DNA from: Theocolax elegans
Taxonomy: Eukaryota; Arthropoda; Insecta; Hymenoptera; Cerocephalidae
Length of the DNA: 64,000 bases
Direction: 5' to 3'
Assembly (NCBI GenBank): GCA_026168455.1
Contig: CM047426.1
Span: forward strand, 55,700,761 to 55,764,760
Shown: positions 43,668 through 54,400 of the stretch, in pieces
How positions within the stretch are numbered: position 1 is the stretch's first letter
How the letters are laid out: each line of letters opens with the position of its first letter
Translations under genes and position numbers: made by a program
The notes under the pieces: generated by a model
What the model was told of the DNA's origin: nothing
What the model saw: the letters and a program-made list of their open reading frames with translations, nothing else
The model's database searches: none

Positions 43668-44319
43668 ATCTGCTATTTCTATTCTACTACTACAAGTGTC
43701 CTAATTAATTACTCGATAAATAAGGCGTACGTATAATTAAGAGGATTCTTCAAACTCTTATTTGGTTTTGTATATAAGGAAAAATCGGAATAAGCGAGGG
43801 TGCACGTTATTAGTATTCCAAAACTGTGATTGGGTGATACGACGATGTGATCTATATAACTAATTACAACTATAGCTTCTTAAATGTAAGGTTTACCACC
43901 AATATCTGTAATAAAATTTTACTACTAGTATTTCTAGAAAGGAGAGCTTTTCTACCAGTTTTCTTATTCAAGGGAGAATTTCTACTAATTTTATCTCGGG
44001 GAGCTTCTTTTTTCGTTATTTTTATCGAGGGGAAGTAGTTAACAGTTATAAAAAATCGCTTTCTCAATTTCAAAAAAGAATTAAAAAAAAATATAAAATT
44101 ATAAAAGAAAAAAAAGTTAGTTGGAAGTTTTCCAATTTCTTCTGTGACGTTCTTGATGGGAAAAAAAAGTTTAAAAAAAAAAAAATTCAGTACTCTGCAA
44201 CAGGACAAAAAGAAAAGAAATTATTATTTAACTTGAATTTAATAAATGAATGAAAATATTATTACGTTGTATATTTGTACAAACGAAATTTATTTTATTT
44301 AAGTTAATTTTCTACCCGT
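43668..44319 (-). other. Gypsy A leader, gag-proximal part
   Basis: This is the untranslated leader between gag and the gypsy B insertion. It contains short repeats built on TTTCTAC and GGGGAG words (43915-44030). The other part of the same leader lies at 56271-56847. Confidence 0.6.
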
Positions 44320-45380
44320 TGTAAAGGTAAGCTACATACTCTTATGCGTATGAAGCTATACCTTATAACGAGCGCGAGTGACGATCGGAAAAGCTCGTAG
44401 ATGATCGGGAAAGCCCGCGCGTAAGCCGCGTAAGGACTAATACTGGTCCGACGCGCAAGCTGACTGAGGAGAATATAGAGAGTTTATGCGAGTCATCGTA
44501 GATAGACACGTCGCCGGTAACGCCTTCCTTGATATTTCGCGGCAAGAGAACAAGAATCGTTATCGCGGATTCTTGCTCGGGTTCCGGGTTTCGCGCCGTG
44601 AAGAGTGAGTGACTCGGTGGAGTGAGCGTGCTGGTGTTAATTGCACAGCTCCACAGACTCCCAGGAACCTGCGAGGACGGCGAAGTTGCCGAGCGCGAGA
44701 GCCCGACGGAGAGTAGGGAAACAGGCGAAGCCAAGCGCATCGACGGGGAGATAAGGTACGTGGTGCACCACTCGCGAGTCGCTGAAGCCGTAAAGACTCT
44801 CTCTTTACGGCTATAACTTTAAGTTAGGGATCGACGGATCTCGCCCGCGCGCGACGGCGAGGAAGCTAACGGGCGACCGCGTACGCGTGCTAGAAAGAGA
44901 GAAAGCACGAGTAACCCCGGTGGTTACACCTCGTCGCGAGACCTCACGCGGCCTAGATACGGCTTTTGTTATTTCTTTATTCTATGTTAAACTAAATTTA
45001 TATTTCTTTATAATAAATAAAATTCATATGTAATCAATATCCGAGTACGAGTTTGATTATTGATTACCGGCGTATGTTATTCCCGTTATCCCGAATACCG
45101 CCCTCTCCGTTTCAGGAGCGGCCGAGGTAAACTTACCGCGAATTTATCCCTTTTATTCGCGGTCCTTTTCAGCTCACGACGTTTTAGCTGTACGAAGACG
45201 CGAGATCGGCAAGTGATCTCGCGGTTGTTAACGGACATCGCAACGGTAGGTCGTGCGCGGGGTTCACCGATTTGAATCCGCCGCGCACTCTCGGAGCACC
45301 GCCTAGGGAGTAGAACTAGGCAGTGCCGTAGCAACCGATCCCTTTACCCCTACCGACGCGAAAGATTGTACCCCGTTACA
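44320..45380 (+). repeat. Gypsy B 5' LTR
   Basis: It begins TGTAAAGGTAAGC and ends CCCCGTTACA. It contains a 9-bp perfect hairpin CGCGAGATC/GATCTCGCG (45199-45223) near the end. Compared with the 3' LTR it is nearly identical, except for a cluster of differences at about 44954-45075. Confidence 0.93.
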
Positions 45381-45382
45381 AC

Positions 45383-45392
45383 TGGCGCCCAA
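45383..45392 (+). promoter_or_regulatory. Gypsy B primer-binding site
   Basis: TGGCGCCCAA begins 3 nt after the 5' LTR. It matches the first ten bases of the tRNA-Lys-complementary site used by many gypsy elements, but continues ATACGTG instead of CGTG, so the match is shorter than in gypsy A. Confidence 0.7.
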
Positions 45393-45418
45393 ATACGTGT
45401 GGATTAGGGATTACGCCG

Positions 45419-45566
45419 GATTAATTATCACAGAGAAGTGATAATTAATCTTACGAATTATTTATTTAGTTAATAATAAGAAATTTTTTAACAAGAATAA
45501 AGCTTTTACTACCAAGTGGGTAGTAAAAGCCGAAAAGCCGCCGTGGTATTTGCGGACAAATACCAC
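45419..45566 (+). ncRNA. Three consecutive perfect hairpins in the gypsy B leader RNA
   Basis: Stem 1 is GATTAATTATCAC / GTGATAATTAATC (45419-45450; 13 bp, loop AGAGAA). Stem 2 is GCTTTTACTACC / GGTAGTAAAAGC (45502-45530; 12 bp, loop AAGTG). Stem 3 is GTGGTATTTG / CAAATACCAC (45543-45566; 10 bp, loop CGGA). They begin about 27 nt after the primer-binding site, where packaging and dimerisation signals lie in retroviruses. That function is inferred. Confidence 0.6.
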
Positions 45567-46304
45567 AACGTGAGGTCGACCCTGCGACTCAATTAGATTA
45601 ATTTCCATCTCTCTCTCTCTCTCTCTCGAATCGTCTCGTTTTCGGCGGATTGAGACAATTATTCGTAAATAATTGACTCAAAATTCAACGAAGCGAATTG
45701 TAATGCCTGCGCAAGGTTACAAACTTGAACCTGGTATAATTGAAGCTTTTCGGACGGACATAACCTGGCCCGACGTCCTAACATTTATAGGTTAGGATAA
45801 CAAATCCATGTTTATGCGATTGTAAGTGAGGTCATGCGTGCGGTTTAAATAATTTTTAGATAACGATAAGATATTAATTTGTCTGTGATTAAGTTACTTA
45901 ATTTATTTAAATTCACTAATTTAAGAAGATTTAGTTGCGATAGACCTCGAGCCAGGTTAACAATTTAAATTAACGAGTAGATAAGAAAAATCTTGTGTAT
46001 TATTAAGTTTTAAATTCAAATTGTCCTCGGTTTTCTTTGATAGTTCTTTAGTGAGTGATAATAGAGTTCAAGAGAACCTGTCCGAAAAGCTAGAAGTGCA
46101 TTTGCGGATAGCAGATTCAAGTGAGTGGCTATATATCTTAGGGAAAAGATAATTCCTTCAACTTCTGGCCCAATAATTTTAATTTTTCTTTGCTGCCACG
46201 CAAATTAAAATAGAATAACCTTGCGCACGCCAGGCCACAGTGCACCAAAAATAGAGATTTTTGTTTATTTGAAGTTATCCGCGAGCGATAATTAAATAAG
46301 CGCA

Positions 46305-48681
46305 ATGGCCGACCGAAACGCCGACAGTTTTGTCCAACGAGACGAGGACATTATAGTGCAGGTGGACGAGTGGATCCACACCCAAAACGCAGCACAAATC
46401 GAGGCTCACCTAGAACAGATGGAGCTTCGACTTGATGGTTCCCGCTATCAAAAGGCGGAACGCCTACAGCAATGGCTGCTAGGAAATTATTCGGCCGACG
46501 AGTTCAGTCAAGAAACTGACACCGTCAATGACCGGATAAGGCGGGTCGAGAAGCGGACAGAAGTGATCCGCCGAGTCGGGGAGAAAACGCCAGGAGCGTT
46601 ACCTGATGAGAGAGGTACGCACCTGATTGAGGAAAATCTCAATCGTACAACCCGACTACCTAGCGAAGACCTGCCAACAGCCCCAGAGGAGGGCCAGTCT
46701 AGCAGCCAATCCAGTCGGAGGGGTAGTCAATCTGACTGGATAACGCTAATAGCGACCGATGGGACGCCATTTGATGTGCCGCGGCTGTTCTCCACATGTC
46801 TGGCAGAACAAATTGCCAAGACAAAAGCTCTACAAGAGCAAATGGAAAGTATGGCGGCACAGATTACGAGGCTAACCGATGCCGTAAGCCACATGACGTC
46901 CCAAAGAGCATCAAGTACGCGATTGGATCCACTAGGCCAAGTCCACGTGTCCAATTTCAGGACACGTATACCTGCTACCGGCCAGAGGAGTCGCCGGTTC
47001 AGCAAGAGGACGCACGACTACAGCCCCAAACGCCAGGACCAGCTCCTAGCGCCACCCTGGGCGGAGCTTGGGAGGGGGGAGACACCTGGGTACCAGTCGG
47101 GGAGAAAACGCCAGGAGCGTTACCTGATGAGAGAGGTACGCACCTGATTGAGGAAAATCTCAATCGTACAACCCGACTACCTAGCGAAGACCTGCCAACA
47201 GCCCAGAGGAGGGGAGGGCCAGTCTAGCAGCCAATCCAGTCGGAGGGGTAGTCAATCTGACTGGATAACGCTAATAGCGACCGATGGGACGCCATTGATG
47301 TGCCGCGGCTGTTCTCCACATGTCTGGCAGAACAAATTGCCAAGACAAAAGCTCTACAAGAGCAAATGGAAAGTATGGCGGCACAGATTACGAGGCTAAC
47401 CGATGCCGTAAGCCACATGACGTCCCAAAGAGCATCAAGTACGCGATTGGATCCACTAGGCCCAAGTCCACGTGTCCAATTTCAGGACACGTATACCTGC
47501 TACCGGCCAGAGGAGTCGCCGGTTCAGCAAGAGGACGCACGACTACAGCCCCAAACGCCAGGACCACTCCTAGCGCCACCCTGGGCGGAGCTTGGGAGGG
47601 GGGAGACACCTGGGTACCAGGAAGGCCCCCATGTGAAGAAAGTTCACCCTTAAGGCCCCAAGCGTCGTGCGTCCAAGAACAACCGTCCTGGGCTTCGCGC
47701 TCATTTAACCCCACACGCGACCGAGGCGAGATCGTGAGAAAGTGGGGAATAAAGTTCTCAGGGGACGGAAGCGAGAGCATTAACAGCTTCTTAGAGCGCG
47801 TGGACGACTGCAGAGTTCTAGCAAACATGACGCAGGATGAAGTCCTTCCTTCTCTTTCGCAGTTGCTGGTGGAAGACGCCGCAAGGTGGTACCGCAATAA
47901 CAAAGGAAAGTGGAGGAATTGGGACGAATTCACGTGCTCAATTAAACGCTGGTACGGAGCCAGCGAAACTTACCAAGAGAAGCTGGTCCTTGAATGCACC
48001 TCACGTACTCAGGGCGAAGACGAACCGGTACGTGAGTACATGAATTGCATGATAGGCATGTTACAAGAGCTCGTCCCCAAGCCTAGCGAGAGGAACCAGG
48101 TAGATCATCTCTACCGAAACATGCTGCCGAGAATCCAGCGCCGGTTCAAGCGAATCGAGGCGCAGACGATCGACCAGCTGTTTGACTTGGCCCGCGAAGC
48201 GGAGCGGCTGCAAGAGCGCGAAAAGCTCTATAAACCACCTCCAATGGAAGGGGAGCTGGTGCGGCCGGAGTTCGCGTATAAGGCCAAGAAGAAGTCAGAC
48301 AAGGCTCCTCTGAAGGCAAAGGTAGCAGCGGTGGAATCCGATAAATCCACCACCGACAAGAATCTGGTGGAGCTGGACGCGATTCTCAACCAGCTGAAGA
48401 AGCTGCTACCAAGTGAGAACGGGAGCGCAGCCGGGAGTAGCAAACCAGGAAGTCCCAAGAGTGGACGGCGGTTTGCTCAGAAAAAGAAACCGCCGAACCG
48501 GCCCGGAGAGCAGAGGGGCCAGTACGAGAAGCCCCGCGGCGGAAAGAGCGCGGAAGGAGGGCCAAGCAGGACGCCCTTCGATCCGAGCAAACCGATTTCC
48601 TGTAATGGGTGCGGTAAGCTTGCGTATTTCCGCCGCCATTGCCCTGACTGCAATCAGGGAAACGCCTCCGGGAGCGGCTAA
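46305..48681 (+). pseudogene. Gypsy B gag, damaged upstream copy
   Basis: It has the same start as the intact gag (ATG at 46305), but a missing C near 46936 shifts the frame, a 521-bp internal duplication follows, and further single-base changes break it again. A frame equivalent to residues ~165 onward resumes at about 47650 and runs to the normal gag stop at 48679-48681, including the core and the zinc-knuckle region. It cannot make a full-length Gag. Confidence 0.85.
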
Positions 48682-48722
48682 ACGGGACTCAGGCCGAACC
48701 CAAGGGCCAGAGAGTCCCCGAG

Positions 48723-49082
48723 ATGCCCAGAACTTCGGGCCCACGGAATGAACGAGACCGCGCGGAGCTCATCCGCGGCGGGATAGACTCGATGAAGCCA
48801 GAGGGAGCATAGGAAGGGAGGATCGATTCCCAAGATTCTATTCCTCAAGGTCAGCAGGAGCCACACCGGAGCTACCGTCCAGAGGACGAGACGCGCTGGT
48901 GGCTCCAAGCGGAAATTGGCGATTTCCGGATCAGAGCCCTGTATGATCCAGGAGCTTCGACGACGGTAATGGGGTCTAACGGCCTCACAATCGCCACCCG
49001 CCCTGGAAAATCGCTTTCTACCGAAAACGCGGGGAGAGTGAAATTGGCTGATGGACATGCACAACCACTGAGCGGGCACGTA
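48723..49082 (+). pseudogene. Gypsy B pol, truncated upstream fragment
   Basis: This is the first ~120 codons of pol, up to just past the protease active-site region. Small indels around 48809-48825 and 48997-49010 break it relative to the intact copy, and the sequence then ends at the duplication junction. Confidence 0.8.
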
Positions 49083-49537
49083 TAATTTTTAGATAACGAT
49101 AAGATATTAATTTGTCTGTGATTAAGTTACTTAATTTATTTAAATTCACTAATTTAAGAAGATTTAGTTGCGATAGACCTCGAGCCAGGTTAACAATTTA
49201 AATTAACGAGTAGATAAGAAAAATCTTGTGTATTATTAAGTTTTAAATTCAAATTGTCCTCGGTTTTCTTTGATAGTTCTTTAGTGAGTGATAATAGAGT
49301 TCAAGAGAACCTGTCCGAAAAGCTAGAAGTGCATTTGCGGATAGCAGATTCAAGTGAGTGGCTATATATCTTAGGGAAAAGATAATTCCTTCAACTTCTG
49401 GCCCAATAATTTTAATTTTTCTTTGCTGCCACGCAAATTAAAATAGAATAACCTTGCGCACGCCAGGCCACAGTGCACCAAAAATAGAGATTTTTGTTTA
49501 TTTGAAGTTATCCGCGAGCGATAATTAAATAAGCGCA
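49083..49537 (+). other. Gypsy B leader, second copy
   Basis: This is a duplicate of 45850-46304, directly upstream of the intact gag. It lacks the LTR, primer site and three-hairpin region, which exist only once upstream. Confidence 0.8.
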
Positions 49538-51391
49538 ATGGCCGACCGAAACGCCGACAGTTTTGTCCAACGAGACGAGGACATTATAGTGCAGGTGGAC
49601 GAGTGGATCCACACCCAAAACGCAGCACAAATCGAGGCTCACCTAGAACAGATGGAGCTTCGACTTGATGGTTCCCGCTATCAAAAGGCGGAACGCCTAC
49701 AGCAATGGCTGCTAGGAAATTATTCGGCCGACGAGTTCAGTCAAGAAACTGACACCGTCAATGACCGGATAAGGCGGGTCGAGAAGCGGACAGAAGTGAT
49801 CCGCCGAGTCGGGGAGAAAACGCCAGGAGCGTTACCTGATGAGAGAGGTACGCACCTGATTGAGGAAAATCTCAATCGTACAACCCGACTACCTAGCGAA
49901 GACCTGCCAACAGCCCCAGAGGAGGGCCAGTCTAGCAGCCAATCCAGTCGGAGGGGTAGTCAATCTGACTGGATAACGCTAATAGCGACCGATGGGACGC
50001 CATTTGATGTGCCGCGGCTGTTCTCCACATGTCTGGCAGAACAAATTGCCAAGACAAAAGCTCTACAAGAGCAAATGGAAAGTATGGCGGCACAGATTAC
50101 GAGGCTAACCGATGCCGTAAGCCACATGACGTCCCAAAGAGCATCAAGTACGCGATTGGATCCACTAGGCCCAAGTCCACGTGTCCAATTTCAGGACACG
50201 TATACCTGCTACCGGCCAGAGGAGTCGCCGGTTCAGCAAGAGGACGCACGACTACAGCCCCAAACGCCAGGACCAGCTCCTAGCGCCACCCTGGGCGGAG
50301 CTTGGGAGGGGGGAGACACCTGGGTACCAGGAAGGCCCCCATGTGAAGAAAGTTCACCCTTAAGGCCCCAAGCGTCGTGCGTCCAAGAACAACCGTCCTG
50401 GGCTTCGCGCTCATTTAACCCCACACGCGACCGAGGCGAGATCGTGAGAAAGTGGGGAATAAAGTTCTCAGGGGACGGAAGCGAGAGCATTAACAGCTTC
50501 TTAGAGCGCGTGGACGACTGCAGAGTTCTAGCAAACATGACGCAGGATGAAGTCCTTCCTTCTCTTTCGCAGTTGCTGGTGGAAGACGCCGCAAGGTGGT
50601 ACCGCAATAACAAAGGAAAGTGGAGGAATTGGGACGAATTCACGTGCTCAATTAAACGCTGGTACGGAGCCAGCGAAACTTACCAAGAGAAGCTGGTCCT
50701 TGAATGCACCTCACGTACTCAGGGCGAAGACGAACCGGTACGTGAGTACATGAATTGCATGATAGGCATGTTACAAGAGCTCGTCCCCAAGCCTAGCGAG
50801 AGGAACCAGGTAGATCATCTCTACCGAAACATGCTGCCGAGAATCCAGCGCCGGTTCAAGCGAATCGAGGCGCAGACGATCGACCAGCTGTTTGACTTGG
50901 CCCGCGAAGCGGAGCGGCTGCAAGAGCGCGAAAAGCTCTATAAACCACCTCCAATGGAAGGGGAGCTGGTGCGGCCGGAGTTCGCGTATAAGGCCAAGAA
51001 GAAGTCAGACAAGGCTCCTCTGAAGGCAAAGGTAGCAGCGGTGGAATCCGATAAATCCACCACCGACAAGAATCTGGTGGAGCTGGACGCGATTCTCAAC
51101 CAGCTGAAGAAGCTGCTACCAAGTGAGAACGGGAGCGCAGCCGGGAGTAGCAAACCAGGAAGTCCCAAGAGTGGACGGCGGTTTGCTCAGAAAAAGAAAC
51201 CGCCGAACCGGCCCGGAGAGCAGAGGGGCCAGTACGAGAAGCCCCGCGGCGGAAAGAGCGCGGAAGGAGGGCCAAGCAGGACGCCCTTCGATCCGAGCAA
51301 ACCGATTTCCTGTAATGGGTGCGGTAAGCTTGCGTATTTCCGCCGCCATTGCCCTGACTGCAATCAGGGAAACGCCTCCGGGAGCGGCTAA
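49538..51391 (+). CDS. gag: Gypsy B Gag, 617 aa
   Basis: ATG at 49538 in GCGCAATGGCC. The N-terminus (about 31-59, IEAHLEQMELRLDGSRYQKA...) resembles a SAP motif, more weakly than in gypsy A. A predicted helical stretch at about 160-200 follows, then the Gag core at about 300-460 (AARWYRNNKGKWRNWDEF, KRWYGASETYQEKL). A basic linker precedes a single zinc-knuckle-like motif (C592, C595, C605), where residue 600 is Tyr instead of His and a His sits at 604. The stop at 51389 lies 16 nt after a GGGAAAC slippery heptamer. It forms the particle and binds element RNA. It is intact, unlike the upstream copy. Confidence 0.92.
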   Translation: MADRNADSFVQRDEDIIVQVDEWIHTQNAAQIEAHLEQMELRLDGSRYQKAERLQQWLLGNYSADEFSQETDTVNDRIRRVEKRTEVIRRVGEKTPGALPDERGTHLIEENLNRTTRLPSEDLPTAPEEGQSSSQSSRRGSQSDWITLIATDGTPFDVPRLFSTCLAEQIAKTKALQEQMESMAAQITRLTDAVSHMTSQRASSTRLDPLGPSPRVQFQDTYTCYRPEESPVQQEDARLQPQTPGPAPSATLGGAWEGGDTWVPGRPPCEESSPLRPQASCVQEQPSWASRSFNPTRDRGEIVRKWGIKFSGDGSESINSFLERVDDCRVLANMTQDEVLPSLSQLLVEDAARWYRNNKGKWRNWDEFTCSIKRWYGASETYQEKLVLECTSRTQGEDEPVREYMNCMIGMLQELVPKPSERNQVDHLYRNMLPRIQRRFKRIEAQTIDQLFDLAREAERLQEREKLYKPPPMEGELVRPEFAYKAKKKSDKAPLKAKVAAVESDKSTTDKNLVELDAILNQLKKLLPSENGSAAGSSKPGSPKSGRRFAQKKKPPNRPGEQRGQYEKPRGGKSAEGGPSRTPFDPSKPISCNGCGKLAYFRRHCPDCNQGNASGSG

Positions 51392-51428
51392 ACGGGACTC
51401 AGGCCGAACCCAAGGGCCAGAGAGTCCC
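51367..51428 (+). promoter_or_regulatory. Candidate -1 frameshift signal, gypsy B gag/pol
   Basis: G GGA AAC (51367-51373) is in the gag frame, the same heptamer used by some retroviruses at gag-pro. Twenty nt downstream, GGGACTC (51394-51400) pairs perfectly with GAGTCCC (51422-51428), and an inner GGCC/GGCC pair (51402-51405, 51415-51418) extends the stem. The pol frame is open across the whole overlap, so a -1 slip would fuse Gag to Pol. Confidence 0.65.
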
Positions 51429-51432
51429 CGAG

Positions 51433-54400
51433 ATGCCCAGAACTTCGGGCCCACGGAATGAACGAGACCGCGCGGAGCTCATCCGCGGCGGGATAGACTC
51501 GATGAAGCCAGAGGAGCATAGGAAGGGAATCGATTCCCAAGATTCTATTCCTCAAGGTCAGCAGGAGCCACACCGGAGCTACCGTCCAGAGGACGAGACG
51601 CGCTGGTGGCTCCAAGCGGAAATTGGCGATTTCCGGATCAGAGCCCTGTATGATCCAGGAGCTTCGACGACGGTAATGGGGTCTAACGGCCTCACAATCG
51701 CCACCGCCCTGGGAAAATCGCTTTCTACCGAAAACGCGGGGAGAGTGAAATTGGCTGATGGACATGCACAACCACTGAGCGGGCACGTAATGTTGCCTTT
51801 CACCATCGGTGGTGAGACCAAGGAGCTCAGGGTTGCCATTATGCCAAATCTGGACGCCGAATGTTACGTAGGAGTCAATTTCGTACGTGCATTTCGTGCA
51901 GTTCTAGACCCAGACGCTGATCAGCTGTTCCTCAAAAACAGCAAAGCCCACGTTCAGTTAGAGGTAGCTAGCTTGGACGGAGGTACGGCTTCTTTGTCGT
52001 CAGCAGGTGTGGCTGACGCAACCGACAGTCAACGCGAGGAATTGCGTCAGCTGTTGGACCGAGTTCTATCCAACACCATGCCAAAGATCGGTCGATCTCA
52101 CGATGTCGAGCACACAATCGACGTCGGATCAGCCAAACCGATCAAGCAGCGGTACTACCCGGTCTCGGACAAAATCCAAGAAGAAATGCACCGCCAAGTG
52201 AAGGAGATGCTTGACTCCGGGGTCATTGAGCCCTCGACCAGCGGATGGTCCAACCCGGTGGTGATGGCGAGAAAGGATGACAATTCTAGACGGTTTTGTA
52301 TCGACTTCAGGAAAGTCAATGCTTTAACAAAACCAGATGCATATCCTTTGCCTTTCATGCATGATATACTGCGCAAACTAAGAAAGGCTCGCTATATCTC
52401 CACTCTCGACATGAATTGCGCCTATCATCAGATACCGTTGCAAGTCGAGTCGCGCCCTATTACTGCTTTCACAGTTCCTGGATTGGGACTGTTCCAGTTC
52501 ACTAGGATGCCGTACGGATTGGCATATGCGGGAGCGACCTTTCAACGGATGATAGACCAAGTCGTAGGACCAGACCTGGCGCCGCACGCTTATGCTTACC
52601 TTGATGATATTATCGTCGTATCGGAGACATTCGAGGATCATAAGCGTTACCTAGAGGAAGTCCTTAAAAGACTGGCAGAAGCTGGACTTTCAATAAACCG
52701 GGATAAGTGCGTTTTTTGTAAGTCAGAGGTTAAGTATCTTGGCGTACTGGTAAACCGGGACGGAGTACGTCCCGATCCCGCCAAGATAGAGCCGATAAAA
52801 GAGTATCCGGCTCCGAAGAATATTAAACAGCTTCGCCGTTTCCTCGGTATGGCTTCTTGGCATAGGCGATTTATGCCGGATTACGCGACAATCGCAGAAC
52901 CCTTGACGCGTTTAACCAAGAAGAACCAGCGGTATGAGTGGCTTGATGAGCAAGAGCAAGCCTTCCAACAGCTCAAGGCCGTCTTAATGACAGCACCGAT
53001 TCTGCAGCGTCCTGTCCCAAATGGGCAGTACATACTGCAGACAGACGCCAGTGACACCGGTATAGGGGCTGTGCTACTCCAACTCGTGGATGGAGACGAA
53101 AGAGTTTTGGAGTACGCAAGTCGGATCTTGTCCCCAGCCGAGAGGAATTACAGTGTCACCGAACGAGAATGTTTAGCCGTTGTCTGGGCAATAAAGAAGT
53201 TCAGGCAGTATATAGAAGGTTACGAGTTTCGAGTCGTAACCGACCACAACAGTTTGCGTTGGCTCTGCAATATGCGCAACCCAACGAGTCGTCTCGCAAG
53301 ATGGGCTCTCGAACTCCAAGCGCACACCTTCACGATTGAGCACAAGAAAGGTGCGCTTAATCATGTTCCAGACGCGCTCTCCAGAATGTATGAAGAGGGA
53401 GAGCCGACGATAGCCTCGGTCTCTTGGAGCGACACCACTGTTGACCCGTGGTATCTCGCATGGGTAAAGGATGTATCAGAGAGACCACGGGAATTCCCCG
53501 AATGGAAAGTAGTAGGGGGAAATCTATATACTTACCGGCCTGACCCCACCTTAGAGGACGTCATGGAAGATCCCGAGGCATGGAAGATGGTAGTGCCTCA
53601 AGAGAATCGCCCGTCGATTCTAAGAGAATGTCACGACGATCCAACTGCTGGCCACTTAGGTCGCGAAAAGACTTTCGCACGGGTTGCCAGATTATACTAT
53701 TGGCCCCGATACTACGCGGAGGTAGGTGACTACGTGCGGAAATGTCAAATCTGCCAGCAGTGTAAGGTAGAGCAGCAACCGCCTAGAGGCCTAATGGGCC
53801 GTAGAGTAGTCGAAAGACCTTGGCAGGTAGTCGCAGGTGATGTGACTGGACCATTACCTCGCTCTACTCACGGATTCGAGTACATTCTAGTCTTCCAGGA
53901 CTTATTTACGCGCTGGATTGAAGCGGTCCCAATTAGAAAAGCAAACGCAAAGACCATAGTAAAGGAGTTACACGAGCGTGTCCTCATACGTTTCGGCACG
54001 CCGGAAGTATTTCACTCCGATAATGGGACCGAGTTCAAAAACAAGATGGTCGACGACTATCTCAAAGAGAAGGGAGTGTACCATACGACGACACCTCCTT
54101 ACCACCCTCGAGCAAACCCCGTAGAAAGGTCGAACCGCACGCTTAAGACAATGGTAGCTTCGTACATCAAGGAAAAGCATACCAGCTGGGACGAAAAGCT
54201 ACCGGAATTAGTGTTTGCAATAAACACAGCGGTTCAAAGCTCGACAGGGTGGAGCCCGGCAATGTTGAACTACGGTCGACAGCCAGAGCCACCTAGTACG
54301 GACCGGCGAGAGCAAGAAGAGCTCGCACAAGAACGGTTTGATCAGCAGCGGCTCCAGGACTGGTCTGAGAGACTGTCCAGGCTAACCGAGTTGCACAGAG

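Larger units (their letters stand above)
45850..49082 (+). repeat. Duplicated leader-gag-early pol segment inside gypsy B (first copy)
   Basis: 45850-49082 corresponds to 49083-51789, so the element contains the segment twice in tandem. The first copy is longer because 46574-47094 is itself repeated at 47095-47620. The outer junction at 49082/49083 joins early pol sequence back to leader sequence. The first copy carries scattered one- or two-base indels, many in homopolymers. Confidence 0.85.

Noticed and set aside
44363..45334. Frames inside the gypsy B LTRs (also 55252-56224)
   Set aside because: They occur on both strands of LTR sequence with no domains; incidental to the GC content.
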